A DNA stretch of 64,000 bases, taken from positions 4,278,001-4,342,000 of the forward strand of contig JAWHQI010000013.1 of the NCBI GenBank assembly GCA_033032865.1, read 5' to 3'. The notes beneath the pieces are model-generated. The model was not told the origin of the DNA. It did no database searches and worked only from the letters and a program-made list of their open reading frames with translations. Shown here one piece after another: positions 1-10,232 of the stretch; the stretch's first letter is position 1; every line of letters begins with the position of its first letter. A program made the position numbers and the translations under genes. The DNA is from Dactylorhiza incarnata (taxonomy: Eukaryota; Streptophyta; Magnoliopsida; Asparagales; Orchidaceae).

Positions 1-431
1 ATGACGTTGCATTCTTCTCTCTTAGATAGATCTTCCTCCAAGCATGCTTCCTCATCGATTTCTTCTCTTGGATCCATTAGGAATTACTCTTGTTCATCAT
101 CTATGGAAGAAAGACTATAAGTATTCTCAAGAAATTTCCAAACTTCAAAAGTAGTAGGAAGCGTATAAATAAGTTTGAAAATATTTTAATCTAGAGCACA
201 ATATAGACTATTCATAGATTTGGCATTTAAAAACATTTTATTTTTATTTAGAATACTTGGGGTCATTTTAATAGTAATATTCCAAACTTTAATATCCAAA
301 GTTTTTAGAAATTTTTCCATAAGAGTTTTCCACTCATTATAATTTTCACCCATAAATAATGGTGGTGATAATGATTTTTCATTTTCATAAAAAATTTCCC
401 TTCTATTGGATGTGAGATCATGAAGCGTCAT
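1..431 (-). pseudogene. gag: Element E gag fragment (UBN2-like capsid)
   Basis: This is the N-terminal part of a Copia gag gene, which would encode the structural protein of the virus-like particle. The first in-frame ATG is at 429-431, downstream of the PBS. The product shows the family pattern: a short leader, a PPLFMGENYNEWKTLM block comparable to the PPLFTETDYNYWKTRM block of A, then NSLYCALD. The frame then meets a stop near 186 and continues downstream through recognisable gag (TTFEVWKFLENTYSLSS) with another stop, so the copy is dead. Relative to A, the stretch right after the PBS is frame-shifted. The rest of gag and all of pol lie left of the window. Confidence 0.7.
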
Positions 432-466
432 TATTCCAGTTGTAAAGTCATTTTGGAATAACCTAT

Positions 467-478
467 GCTCTGATACCA
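467..478 (-). other. Primer-binding site of E (tRNA-iMet)
   Basis: The minus strand reads TGGTATCAGAGC, complementary to the 3' end of initiator tRNA-Met, two bases inside the 5' LTR edge. This fixes the orientation of E. Confidence 0.85.
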
Positions 479-480
479 CG

Positions 481-1945
481 TGTTGGATCTTATGACGCCC
501 TTAGAGGGGAATGAATAAGGGTTTTATGGATATTAAATCTTATTTAAATTTATCAAAATTTGCGACCGAAGTTTCAGAATATTTTATAAGAAAATATATA
601 TTAATATCTCAGATAAGATATATTAACGATTCCTTTTTAAAGAAGACGGAATTCAATTTTTCTCCACTACCGCCAGCACTAGAGCTAATGTCTGGCGTTA
701 GTCAAAATGAATCTTACAATATATTTTGCTTTAGTGCTTTGATGCAAAAATAATTTAAAATATTTTTGAAGAGAAAATAAAATCAATTAAATGATACATT
801 TGAAAACATGATTTTATTTCATAAGAAATTGATTACACAAATGTTTGCTTTAATGCTTTGGTGAAAATATAATTTAACACAATCTTAAAGAGGAAATAAA
901 ATCAATTGACTGAAACATTAAAAGACATGATTTTATTTCATAAGAAATTGATTATACAAATGTTTGATTTCAATAACGCTAGAAATCAAGTCGAGAATAT
1001 GAAAAACCTTTTTTTTGCGATTCAGCGGTCCTTCTCCCAAGGATCGATTGGCAATAGCCTATCTCACCCCAGATAAGGCCTCTAGACACCCCATAGATCT
1101 AACCTCAACCTAGTCTCCACGCACAAGGTGGAAAATTCCCCCTAAACCTCACAAGTCCTAGTTGCCAACGATTGCGGCGAATTTCCCACAGAATCCTTCC
1201 CAGAATCCGACGTTCTCCCCGAATGATTTCTGTACACCTGTTACAAAAGGAATACAATAAAAGATTACAAGATAAAAATAAAGTAAGAGAAACTCCCCAA
1301 GAAATTCTGAAGGTGAAGACGAAGGCGATGTAGACGTTGATGTTCTTAAAGCGTTCATCCTTCATATAGAATATGCGTTGTAGATCTTCTCCTTCAAAAT
1401 CATCTTTAGATTTTCATGTTAGCCTAAGGGAGATCTCTCGATTGTTGTAGATGAGCCTCTCTCAAGAGAATCAGAATTCTGGCTTTAGAGGCAATGGAAT
1501 ACTTGCAGTAGAATGAGAGGAGCTGCTCTTTATATAGGCTCGGGAGATAACGCCTGACATTAAGAAGTTAATGCCAGCATTAGTTGTTGTGTACGATCGT
1601 GGCTGAGATTGTGAAACCGTCAAGATCATGGCAGATCGTGAACTCAACACATGTGTTAGCTCCAACGCTGGAGTTGTTACTTGGTACACGACGATACTTC
1701 TTCTCGACGTCATTCCCTTCTCGACAACATCCCTTACCGATAATAAGTTAATGCGGGCGTTAACTCTAACGCGGGGTGTTAGCTCTCTTTCCAGAGAATC
1801 GTCCCCATTCAGCATATTAATCATAGGTATGTGTAGTTATAGTTCATGTACAACATGCACACTATAAACACACAAAATATAAGATCAAATACAACACGGT
1901 ATTTGTTATTCTCAAACAAAGAGATGCAGAACATAGGCTCCAACA
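481..1945 (-). repeat. 5' LTR of E (1465 bp)
   Basis: It starts TGTTGGATCT and ends CTCCAACA on the plus strand. Read on the minus strand, the 3' edge carries the run of C followed by a CTCTAAGGGCG-type end also seen in A. A TATA-like box (TATATAAA, minus) lies at 1529-1536. Upstream of it on the minus strand, about 1550-1795, are several imperfect TAACGCC...GGCGTTA dyads, the same tag as in A. Confidence 0.85.
1529..1536 (-). promoter_or_regulatory. TATA-like box in E LTR
   Basis: TATATAAA on the minus strand, just downstream of the dyad tag array. This is the usual place for the U3/R promoter of a plant LTR element. Inferred from motif and position only. Confidence 0.5.
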
Positions 1946-2554
1946 CTCAATCCCTACAGCTCAGGCCCTCAAGCCCTACAATTCAGATCTGAAACAGATC
2001 CTACAAACTCAGGCTTGTAAAAGCCCTACAGAGAAAGAGTAATAATAACTTCACTAGACGGATGAAGATTGGCTTCTTGGATTTGAAGAGATTGTTTTTG
2101 ATGTTTTCTTGGGTAGCACAGATTTCTCTTCAATCCCTTCTTCAATCTGGAACAATTCTTATCAGCCGATGTCACTGGACTGAAACTTGGAGAACACTTG
2201 ATGAAGATCGATTTGTTCTTTGGTTCTTGTTCCTTCTTCACGCAGCCTTGTTACTCTTCTATTGATTCTTGCATGTATTCTCTGAATGTCTCCTGTTATG
2301 TTGTGTAGTTTTAGGGCAGACACTTATCTCTTTTATAAGACTGAGGAGACAACTAACAGTCTCCTATGATGTCCATTAAGTGTCAGAGGCCCATTCCATA
2401 ACAATACACACTAATTGGACCATCGCGCGGTGACATTAAATGTAGACAGCGTGATTTGAAATGTCTTGATCTATCTTGATGACATTTGCAATGTCTCAAT
2501 GATAGAACTTGATGTTACGCCTATTCATCTTAGACTTGGGCAAATCTGATAGTT
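1946..2554 (-). repeat. Remnant of another Sirevirus-like LTR, the target of E and D
   Basis: This 609-bp stretch has no coding capacity. Its composition resembles the D LTR: repeated CCCTACA and CTCAGG phrases, then a CCTACAGA-GAAAGAGTAATAATA segment close to one in D. A TATAAAAGAG box occurs on the minus strand near 2328-2337. Both E (ending 1945) and D (starting 2555) abut it, so it is probably part of an older LTR that took both insertions. The family is not identified. Confidence 0.5.
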
Positions 2555-3784
2555 TGTTAGGAAGTAGTCTTAGTCACCTAGAGGGGGGTGAATATGTCTC
2601 TTTTATTTTGGGTTTTAACCTAGCTATTTTCTGAGTTTAGGTTAGTAATAAATCAAGCACAACGAAAACACACAATGGTTTATAGAGGTTCCTCAAGATA
2701 GGGTGTCTTGAGTAGTCCTCTTTCCCCCTTCACCTTTCTAACAATGAGTTAGATAAGGCCAACACCTACAAACTCAGCTCCAAGAGCTTATAACACAGAT
2801 CCCTCAGGATCGCTCAGGTTTTCCCAAACCCTACCTCAGGCTCAACAGACCTACCTCAGGCTCAACAGCCCTACCTCAGATCTCACAAATATCCTACACT
2901 CAAGCTGACCTCTCAGCTCTACTACTCAGGCCAGATAGCCCTACACCCTTATGCAAAGATGCCCTACAATCTCAGAACTGTTAAGTTCCTACAGAAGTAA
3001 TAATAGAAGATTACAACATAAGGTAGAATAGATCAAGCCTTGGTCTTCTGTTGCTGAATAACTACTGATGCAGTCTTGAAATAGGGAAGAGGATGATGGC
3101 CTCAACTCTGATTCTTCTGATCCTTTCCTTTAGAGGATGATTGAGGATCAACTTGTCTTGACTTGAATCAATCAAGAAGAACAGTCTTTCTCTCCTTGCA
3201 TCTTTAGGAAGCAGGAAGAGAATACCTGAGGGTAGTCGTCAATGGAATAGTTAATTGTATTCTTTAGTATGAGAAAGAGGGTTATCTTTTACAAAGCCCT
3301 ACATCATTCTTTTGTATCACTCCAGTCTTTAACGGCTATCAGATGTCCCCTGACACAGCATGGAGGAGATTGGAACATCCTATCTTGCTTTACAGCGTGT
3401 TGCGCCAAAAGCAAACCTGCCAGAACTTTTGAATCTGTCTCAGCGGTTGGGCTGAGATGGCTCCCAGTCTCAACGGCTACTTTTGTCCCATCCCAGCGAA
3501 TCCGCTGAGACAGACAGTTGTCTCAGCGGTTTTCCTCTATTTGCAGCTCAGCTGGGCCAGACACCTTCTCAGCGGCTCTTGGCCTTGTCTCAGCGGTTCA
3601 GCTGAGACTGAGAGCTTGTCTCGGCAGTTTTGGCAGCAACCTACTAAACTTACTTCACACCTTGGAATAACCTAACCCTGCATGGTCATGAGATAAAATA
3701 GGGTTTAACAAATACAACTTGTACTTAGCATTGAGTGTGAAGCTTCTTCAAATCAAGGTAACATTGAGGGTCATATTCCCAACA
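2555..3784 (-). repeat. 3' LTR of D1 (1230 bp)
   Basis: It starts TGTTAGGAAG and ends TTCCCAACA on the plus strand, next to a PPT at 3785. The 5' edge on the plus strand (CACCTAGAGGGGGGTGAAT) is the reverse of the C-run and CTCTAG end shared by A, B and E. The dyad GTCTCAGCGG/CCGCTGAGAC is repeated at about 3428-3625. Confidence 0.85.
3428..3625. repeat. Dyad tag array of D (GTCTCAGCGG / CCGCTGAGAC)
   Basis: About eight close variants of CTCAGCGG or its complement CCGCTGAGA are packed into 200 bp of U3. The same tag recurs between pol and ORF3 of D1 (30523-30665) and D2 (63727-63865), and downstream of pol in element B (13491-13620). Confidence 0.75.
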
Positions 3785-3799
3785 ATCTCCCCCTATTTG
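3785..3799 (-). other. Polypurine tract of D1
   Basis: The minus strand reads CAAATAGGGGGAGAT directly against the LTR. This is the plus-strand primer for reverse transcription and fixes the 3' LTR. Confidence 0.85.
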
Positions 3800-4171
3800 A
3801 AGAAGGCAGAACACCCTTAATGCTAAGGTACATAACACATAAATTCTTGACATGTAACTTCAATACATGGTATTCATCATATCATACACATGTAGACATT
3901 ATTATGGCATCAAGGATAATATTATAACTGATAATATTTATGACATACATATTATCACAGAGTTTATCAATCCATTAATATGATTAGATAATCATGTCAA
4001 TGCATAATAGATTACCATAAACAATGACACATAGTAAAATTAAGCTATGGCTCAGATTAGCTTACAACAAAAAATAATCAGTTCAACAATTCATTCATTT
4101 TCTTTTCATATTAGGAAATGAGACATTGTTCAATTTACACTTAGAAAACCATAACACTTAAATACATTCAT
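3800..4171 (-). other. D1 3' untranslated region
   Basis: AT-rich stretch between the end of ORF3 and the PPT. I see no ORF or structured repeat in it. Confidence 0.5.
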
Positions 4172-5103
4172 TTAAATTTTCCTCTTCTTAGAAGAAGTAG
4201 AGCATTCAGCAATGTCAGCAGCCACTTCTTTTCCTTTAGCTGAGACTTCTTGGTCTGCTGCAACAACCACACTTTCAGCAGCCACTCCATCTTCCTGTGT
4301 TGGAATCTCCTTATCTTTAGCAGCCATATTTTCAGCAACTACTTCATCTTCCTGTGTTGTAACCTCCTTCTCTTCAGCAGCCACATCCATGTTTTCAGGA
4401 AGATTGGTGGTTGTGTCTTTTTCTGCATTAGTAGCCTCAATTTCAGCTATTTTTCTTTTGTTCTCTTGCCTTTTGAAATATATATATGGCTTTGGGATAT
4501 ATCTAGAAGGCATCCTTCTTGGGTTGTCCTTTCTTACCAAATTGGCTTTGAATGTCCTATCTCTCTTAGTGTTTCTTTCTAAGTGCTTTATCCATTCTTC
4601 AGATGGATAAATCTTATCAATATCTTTGCAGATTTGTCCATGGCTTACCCAGGCATTTAATATTATTTCTTTGGAGTCATCACTCCAATACTCATAGTCA
4701 GGATCTCTATTCTGCACATCCCTTTGCTTGGCCATGTATTCTTCAGCCAGCATTACCTTTTCCCTTTCTCTTCACTTTTTCAGTCTCTCATTCTGGGCAA
4801 TGGCTTCTTGATTGGGGAAGTCCCAATCTTCTGCTCTATTTATATCCAGTAGAGGAAGGTTTAGGGAAAGCCTTGTACCTTACAGTACCTTGAGAGTTAG
4901 ATCAAAATTTATGATTGCATTTGTATCCTCCCCCTTTCTGGCTTCTTCAAACACTTGTTGATATAGATCTTGTTTAGTTGTTGTGATTGTGCCAGATAAG
5001 GTTTGGAACACATTCTCAAAATCAGCTTGGAGCTCATCTTTCAGTCTGATTACCTCAGTATTCAGTTGTGTAGCAGTTGTTGTGTCAGCAATGGATTGGA
5101 AAA
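4172..5103 (-). pseudogene. D1 third ORF, C-terminal part (coiled-coil and NLS-like tail)
   Basis: This continues the ORF that starts at 30305 and is interrupted by C1 at 5103/28168; the frame across the TSD is preserved (NVF before, QSIADTTTATQ after). The first block (down to 4880) is a heptad-rich segment (LNTEVIRLKDELQADFENVF, then LYQQVFEEARKGED). It ends at a stop, but the same frame reads on through one further stop to the 193-residue block at 4753-4172. That block contains MLAEEYMAKQRDVQNRD, a basic stretch, alanine/glutamate-rich imperfect repeats (VAAEEKEVTTQEDEV, then MAAKDKEIPTQEDGV) and a basic end (STSSKKRKI) that could be a nuclear localisation signal. No membrane segment is evident. 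Function is unknown; it occupies the position of the Sirevirus env-like ORF. Confidence 0.65.
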
Positions 5104-5114
5104 TGTTGAAGTAT

Positions 5115-5400
5115 GGTGACTGGGCGGTCTGAATTGTTGGAGACCGGGTAGTATAAATGGTTGGAGACTGTACGGTCTGAAGGCTGGAGGCTTGGCATGT
5201 TGAAGTATGAATACATGCGGTCTGCATTCTTGAGACCGGTAATCTGAAGGCTGGTGGTGTGGCGGTCTAGCCCTGTTCCCTGGCGATCTGTCATTGACAG
5301 ACCGCTTGTTCTCTGAAGGGTTCTGGATAGCAGTCTGCTTTCTCAGGCCACGCAATCTCGATGGACTCAGTGGTCTCCCTGTGTCTGACCTCTCAGTTCT
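5115..5400. repeat. Dyad tag array of C (GACCG..CGGTC)
   Basis: GCGGTCT and AGACCG variants recur about ten times. The best units are GACCG and CGGTC arms around two bases. Many units in this 5' copy have lost CG dinucleotides (for example ACCGGGTAGT where the 3' LTR has ACCGGGCGGT), as expected from methylation-linked decay. Confidence 0.7.
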
Positions 5401-5467
5401 GTGGTTTGTCCTATATAGTATTTAGTCCCACATTGTTTATTTGTAATCTCTTCTCTCTCCTCCATTC

Positions 5468-5475
5468 TATATAAA
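5468..5475 (+). promoter_or_regulatory. TATA box of the C LTR
   Basis: TATATAAA, followed by GGAGG; the same sequence is present in both other C LTRs of the window. It lies about 70 bp downstream of the tag array. Confidence 0.7.
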
Positions 5476-5562
5476 GGAGGTCATATCTTTGTAATACTTA
5501 AGTTTTGTGGAAATAAAAATTGTTATTTCTCCTCTTCCGGTCTTATTTTTTTTGTTCGCACA

Positions 5563-5574
5563 TGGTATCAAAGC
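5563..5574 (+). other. Primer-binding site of C1 (tRNA-iMet-like)
   Basis: TGGTATCAAAGC abuts the 5' LTR directly. It differs at one base from the usual TGGTATCAGAGC. Confidence 0.8.
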
Positions 5575-5829
5575 AATAATGATCTTTTGGTTGTGATCGC
5601 TCGTGATCTTCTCTTCTGTTCATGCGATCTTCTCTTTTGTTCGTGCGGTCTTCTCTTTTTCTTCTTCTGCTCATCACGACCTCCTCTGTGGCGCTTGCGT
5701 TCTCCCCTTCTGTTCCTGTGACGTCCTCTATTCGTACGATCTCCTCTTCTGTTTCGCGACCTCCTCTATTCGCGCGGTCTTCCTCTTCTGTTTGCGCGAC
5801 CTCCTCTGTTCGCTCTCTCTCCCTCTGCT

Positions 5830-6483
5830 ATGGCAGTCTCTAATGACTCTACCTCTACAACCACCACACCTTCTGTTGTCACCCACCACCCTCCTCCCAT
5901 TCCTTAGGGCAATCTTGGCACCATCTCCAAGCTTATTAGTCCCAACTACCCCGACTGGAGTGTCTCCTTCACCTTCCTCCTTCGCTCTCAACGCAAGCGT
6001 CATCATCTTACCGATGACCCACCTCCTCACACCTCTAGTACCTTTGATGATTGGGATTCTAACGACGCCCTCATTTGCACCTGGCTCGCTAACAGTCTCT
6101 CCGATGAGTGCCTTTCTGTCATTAGGCATGACGAAACTGTCAAAACAGCTTGGCTTCACCTTGCTGCTCTTTACACGAAGGGAGCTCAAACGTCTCGCAT
6201 ATATACCCTATATGAGGACCTATTTGCTCATCCCTCCATGTCTCTTGTTGTTGCTTACCAACAAGTTCAGGCCCTAGGGGCTGAAATTCTTCAGAATAGA
6301 CCGTTCTCCGCTGATCTGGCTGACCAACACAAACACTTCCAGGAACTTCTGGTTGTGTGTTATCTTCTGCGCCTTCCAGATTCCTATGACATGATCCATC
6401 AATAGATTCTTGGAGAGGCTGAGTCTCCCACTCTGGATGCTACTGTTGCCCACATTACCGCTGTTACCACCCTTCTCTAATGA
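5830..6483 (+). pseudogene. gag: C1 gag, N-terminal part
   Basis: Copia capsid gene starting at ATG 5830 with a Ser/Thr/Pro-rich leader. The UBN2-type body follows, with motifs LISPNYPDWSVSF, DALICTWLANSLSDE, VKTAWLHLAALYTKGAQTSR and FQELLVVCYLLRLPDSYD. Three in-frame stops (5905-5907, 6403-6405, 6478-6480) kill it. Element B is inserted directly after, at TSD CCTCT (6484-6488), and gag resumes at 16102. The start was chosen because the preceding 250 bp of leader are CT-rich and carry no gag-like residues in this frame. Confidence 0.75.
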
Positions 6484-6488
6484 CCTCT

Positions 6489-8076
6489 TGTTGGAACAAC
6501 CCTATTACTGATTTGGGCTAGGATCACTATCTGTTGAATAGGACTAAGTTGACCCCATTGTATAGTCTAAGGGTCAAAGGTTTTAGGCTGCTAGAACTTA
6601 AGGAAAAGCTAAGTTTCTGAGTTCGACGAACTCCAATCTGCGTTCGACAAAATGCATTCTGCGTTCGACGAACGTCTTGATCCAGTCGACGAACTTGACA
6701 AGTCTCAGCATTCAACGAACTTGCCAAGTCTCAGCGTTCGACGAACTTGGCAAGTCTCAGCGTTCGACGAATTAAGGTTATCTCAGCGTTCGACGAACTC
6801 AGCTCTGTGCTCGACGAATAAGTATCAAGATGTTCAGATCGACTAATTCAATTCTTCAGCCAGTCCAGCAGTTTATTCTTCAGTTCGATGAACTACAGCT
6901 TGAGATCGACGAATTCCAGACTGTGTTCGACGAATCAGCAACAGAAGTTCAGTTCGACGAAATCAACATTCAGTTCGACGAATTCTTCTCTCAGGTCGAC
7001 GAAAGTTTCTCTTAAGCTTGTTAATTTTAGACAGATCAGTTATATTCTATTCTATAAACTCAGATCGACTTTCAGCAATGGATCTATTATCCCAGATAAG
7101 TCAAGGATTTTATCCTTCCATTTATTTATTCCTTTCCATTGTCTTCTCCCGAGAAAGTAGCCATTTGGCGTACTGGAAAAGGAAAAGGAATTAAAGTTTA
7201 GATTACAGTTCCAAGAAATAATCAATTCTGATTATTCTATTCCTTATTCTGAGGATTTGAAATTCAAATCAGATATATTCTCCAAAAAAAAGTTTTACAA
7301 GATAACAGCAGTAAGAAAGAAGAAGGCTCTCGACCAGAGTTGTAATACAGAGAGAGAAATACAGGAAGAAAAAGAAAAAGCTTTCAGATCTTCATCATCC
7401 TCAAGCAGCAATATCATTCTCTGAGAACAACAACACAAGATCATTCTCTCAGTACTCTGCTGCTAGTTCAAATCTTCAAGAGCAACAACAAATCTGAGAA
7501 TCTTTGCCTCTTAGATTCATCAGCTATCGGGAAAATATTTCATTCAAGTGAAAGCTCCATCCATCAACTGTCAACCATTTCTATCAGACAGGGGGGCTTT
7601 ACAACACCACAAATCCACTAGTCTTCTCTCAGATTATTGACAGAGAAGAACTTCATAACCCTCTTTATCCCATCTTGTATAGGGTTCTATCTCCCATCAA
7701 AAGTTAACTGTTTGGTGGCAGGGCACCTAATCAAAAACCTGTAGTTGGTGTTTGGGCACCTGATCAAAAACCCATTGGTGATAGGGCACCTGAACAAAAA
7801 CCTAGTGGATTCCTACCAAGGGTGGTAGAAGAGAAGATGTACCCAGGTTTATTGGGGAACTACTATAGATCCTTGTGTCCTCTGTGTCTTTATTTATTTT
7901 TCTGTACTGTGATGTGCTTTGTTTTTATTTTGTTTTTATAACTCACTCTATACATATATATATCACTATTTTAACTCCGCTATAAAAATAAGTGAAAAAC
8001 TTTTTAATACTCTATTCACCCCCCCCCCCCCCCCCCCCCCCTTCTAGAGTGACTTTAAGATCTAACCTCACTTTCA
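6489..8076 (+). repeat. 5' LTR of B (1588 bp)
   Basis: Starts TGTTGGAACAACCC and ends CTCACTTTCA. It contains the tag array at 6615-7010, a TA-rich stretch near 7950-7965 and a run of 23 C at 8019-8041 just before CTTCTAGAGTGAC. Confidence 0.93.
6615..7010. repeat. Dyad tag array of B in 5' LTR (TTCGACGAA)
   Basis: More than fifteen copies of TTCGACGAA or one-base variants are spread over 400 bp, spaced 10-35 bp apart. Each is a 4-bp dyad (TTCG/CGAA) around one base. The 3' LTR carries the matching array at 14625-15020. Confidence 0.8.
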
Positions 8077-8078
8077 AT

Positions 8079-8090
8079 TGGTATCAGAAG
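8079..8090 (+). other. Primer-binding site of B (tRNA-iMet)
   Basis: TGGTATCAGAAG, two bases from the LTR edge; matches the iMet PBS except for its last bases. Confidence 0.8.
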
Positions 8091-8176
8091 TAGGTTTATT
8101 CCTTACAGGCTAACACCTGAATCAAAAGATCAATTAGATCTTAATTTTCTTCTAGAGTTTCTTTTGCTAAAAATCC

Positions 8177-10150
8177 ATGGCACAGAACAAAGAATACTCA
8201 AGCACGAGACCTCATATGTGCAATCTAAATAAGTTTGCACTATGGAAGGCAAGGTTCAGATTGTATATGAATTCTATTGACGAAGATATTTTTAATGTTA
8301 TTTTGACAGGACCTCCTACTCCTACAGCGACAACAAGTGCTGAAACAACAACAACAACAACAAATAATATTGTTCCACCTCCTGAGTGGACAGAAGCTCA
8401 AAAGAAGCAGAGAAGTAATGATGCCAAAGCAATGAACATATTGGCACAGACAATGTCTGATGACATTTTTCAAAAAGTTGTGGAATGCACTTCAGCCAGA
8501 GAAATCTGGATGTCCCTCAACAACATGGTTGAAGGATCTGCAGATGAGATAAAAGATAGAAGATCTCATCTCATCTCTTAGTATGAGAATTTCAAGAAAG
8601 GAGAAACTGAGAGTGTTGCAGATATGTACAATAGACACAGTTTCATAATCAATGAGCTGAAATCTCTAGACAAAGTGATCTCCATCAATGAGGTCAATAA
8701 TAAGATCTTAATGTGCTTCCCCAGCACATGGGACTCTAGGATCTGGCCAATCAAGGAATCCAGAAGCCTCAATGAGATCTCCACTGAGACCTTGTTAGGC
8801 AAGCTCAAATCTTATGAGCAACTTATCAAGTCCAGAGAAGCTGAACAATCCACTTCCTCACCAGCATCCAAGAAGGAAAAGAGCATATATTTCCAAGCAA
8901 GTGAAGAGGAAGATAAAGCTCCAGGAGAAGTGGAGTTTATGAGTCTTCTAGCCAAGAGATTCTACAATATGGCTAGAAAAGATTTCAGAAAGAAGGATTC
9001 CAGATCACAAGAAAAGCCAAGGTATGACAAAACTAATTCTAAAGAAATTATTTGTTATGGCTGCAGGAAACCTGGACACATCCTACCTGAGTGTCCAGAG
9101 AACCAAAAGAAAAAAAGGAGAAAAGAGCAAGAAGAGAAAAGGCACTCCAGCAAGTCTTCCTCCCACAAACACAAACATAAGGGAAGAGGCTTTGTAGCTG
9201 AATCATGGAGTGAAACAGAATCAGAATCTTCATCCAGGTCTTCTGAAGATGAAGAAAATTCAAATGAGAAGGACCAATGCTTGATGGCTATATGTGACTC
9301 AAGCAGTGAGTCAGAATATGCATCATCATCCAGCTCCAGTGATGATGAAGAAGAAAGAAATTTCTGCATGATGGCTATCAATGCCTCAGGAAACAACTCT
9401 GAAGAATCAGAATTAGAAATTGACAGTGATCAGGTAATTTCTATATTTGATTTCAATTCAAATGAATTCAAAGATGAATTCAGAACTCTTTGTATAGATT
9501 TGATCAAATCTGAGAAAGAGATAATCTCTCTCAGAAATCAGTTGGCTGAAATGAACCAACTAAGTGAAGAAAATGTCAATCTTAAGAAAGATTTGGCTGC
9601 CTCTAGAGAACGCATTGTTCTCAATGAGAACAAGTTATCTGAAGCTAAGAAATTTGAAGAATCCCTAAATGGGAGAAGTATCAAACTGATGGACATCACA
9701 AGCACAGTGAATGTCATACTTAGTGGCAAACTGGGCTTGGGTGCATCATCAAGTGAGTCACATCTTATTAAGAAAAACATCTTATCTACACCAGTAAAAT
9801 TCATTTCTGCTAAGAACAAAGAGGTAGTAGATGCTAGTAAGAATATTTCAAGTAAGAATATTAAGAATAAAGGAATTCAACAGAATTCGTCGAACGGAGC
9901 TCGACGAAATCACACGAATTCGTCGAACGGGGCTCGACGAAAGCTGAACTCAGAGTTTCAGTACATCTATCCATCGAACGGCGCTCGACGAAATCACGTC
10001 CATTCGTTGAACGGCGATCGACAAATTCAGCCAAATTCGTCGAACGGAAAATATATAGAAAATCTGAAGAGCTCTTATTCTCAATATACAAAAAATCCTT
10101 TTACTGAGTGGATAATTCCTCCAAGGAGATATCATCCACAAGGATATTAG
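8177..10150 (+). pseudogene. gag: B gag (capsid and nucleocapsid) with one internal stop
   Basis: Copia gag in a single frame from ATG 8177. The capsid region (NKFALWKARFRLYMNS, then KAMNILAQTMSDDIFQKV) runs into a TAG at 8579-8581, where a Gln-like codon is expected, and the same frame continues (YENFKKGETESVADMYNRH). A CCHC zinc knuckle (CYGCRKPGHILPEC) is encoded at 9053-9094. Lys/Ser/Glu-rich segments and a coiled-coil stretch (ENVNLKKDLAASRERIVLNE) follow. The last part (9885-10047) is unusual: the LTR tag TTCGTCGAACGG recurs in frame, giving repeated SSNGARRNH-type peptides. The gag frame ends at 10148-10150, about 80 bp before the pol frame. Confidence 0.85.
9885..10047 (+). repeat. 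Tag repeats of B inside gag coding sequence
   Basis: Five copies of TTCGTCGAACGG-type sequence (some followed by GCTCGACGAAA) within 163 bp encode SNGARR repeats between the nucleocapsid and protease. Same dyad as in the B LTR. Confidence 0.8.
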
Positions 10151-10232
10151 GATCAGCCTGAGATATCTTACATTTCTGATTTTTGTGGAAAAACAAAAGG
10201 ACCCAAGGTAGTCTGGGTTAAGAACAACTAGA

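Larger units (their letters stand above)
1..1945 (-). mobile_element. Element E: Sirevirus-like Ty1/Copia retrotransposon, 5' end only
   Basis: Minus-strand element cut by the left window edge. Its 5' LTR is 481-1945, the tRNA-iMet PBS is 467-478 and the start of gag is 1-431. The layout (about 1.4-kb LTR, 2-nt gap, PBS complementary to initiator tRNA-Met, UBN2-like gag) matches element A, but the sequence is clearly diverged from it. The 5 bp after the LTR are CTCAA (1946-1950); the matching TSD would lie outside the window. Confidence 0.85.
5104..5562 (+). repeat. 5' LTR of C1 (459 bp)
   Basis: TGTTGAAGTA...TTCGCACA. U3 (about 5115-5400) holds repeated GACCG..CGGTC dyads. A TATA box (5468-5475) and an AATAAA (5512-5517) follow. 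Confidence 0.92.

Noticed and set aside
5603..6277. 224-codon ORF covering the C1 leader and gag in another frame
   Set aside because: Its residues are Leu/Ser/Phe-rich without gag motifs; the frame starting at 5830 carries the UBN2-type gag despite stops.
6615..7010. Regularly repeated short motif resembling a CRISPR array or satellite
   Set aside because: Units are 9-11 bp with irregular spacing, lie in both LTRs of a retrotransposon and occur in plant DNA; no repeat-spacer structure.
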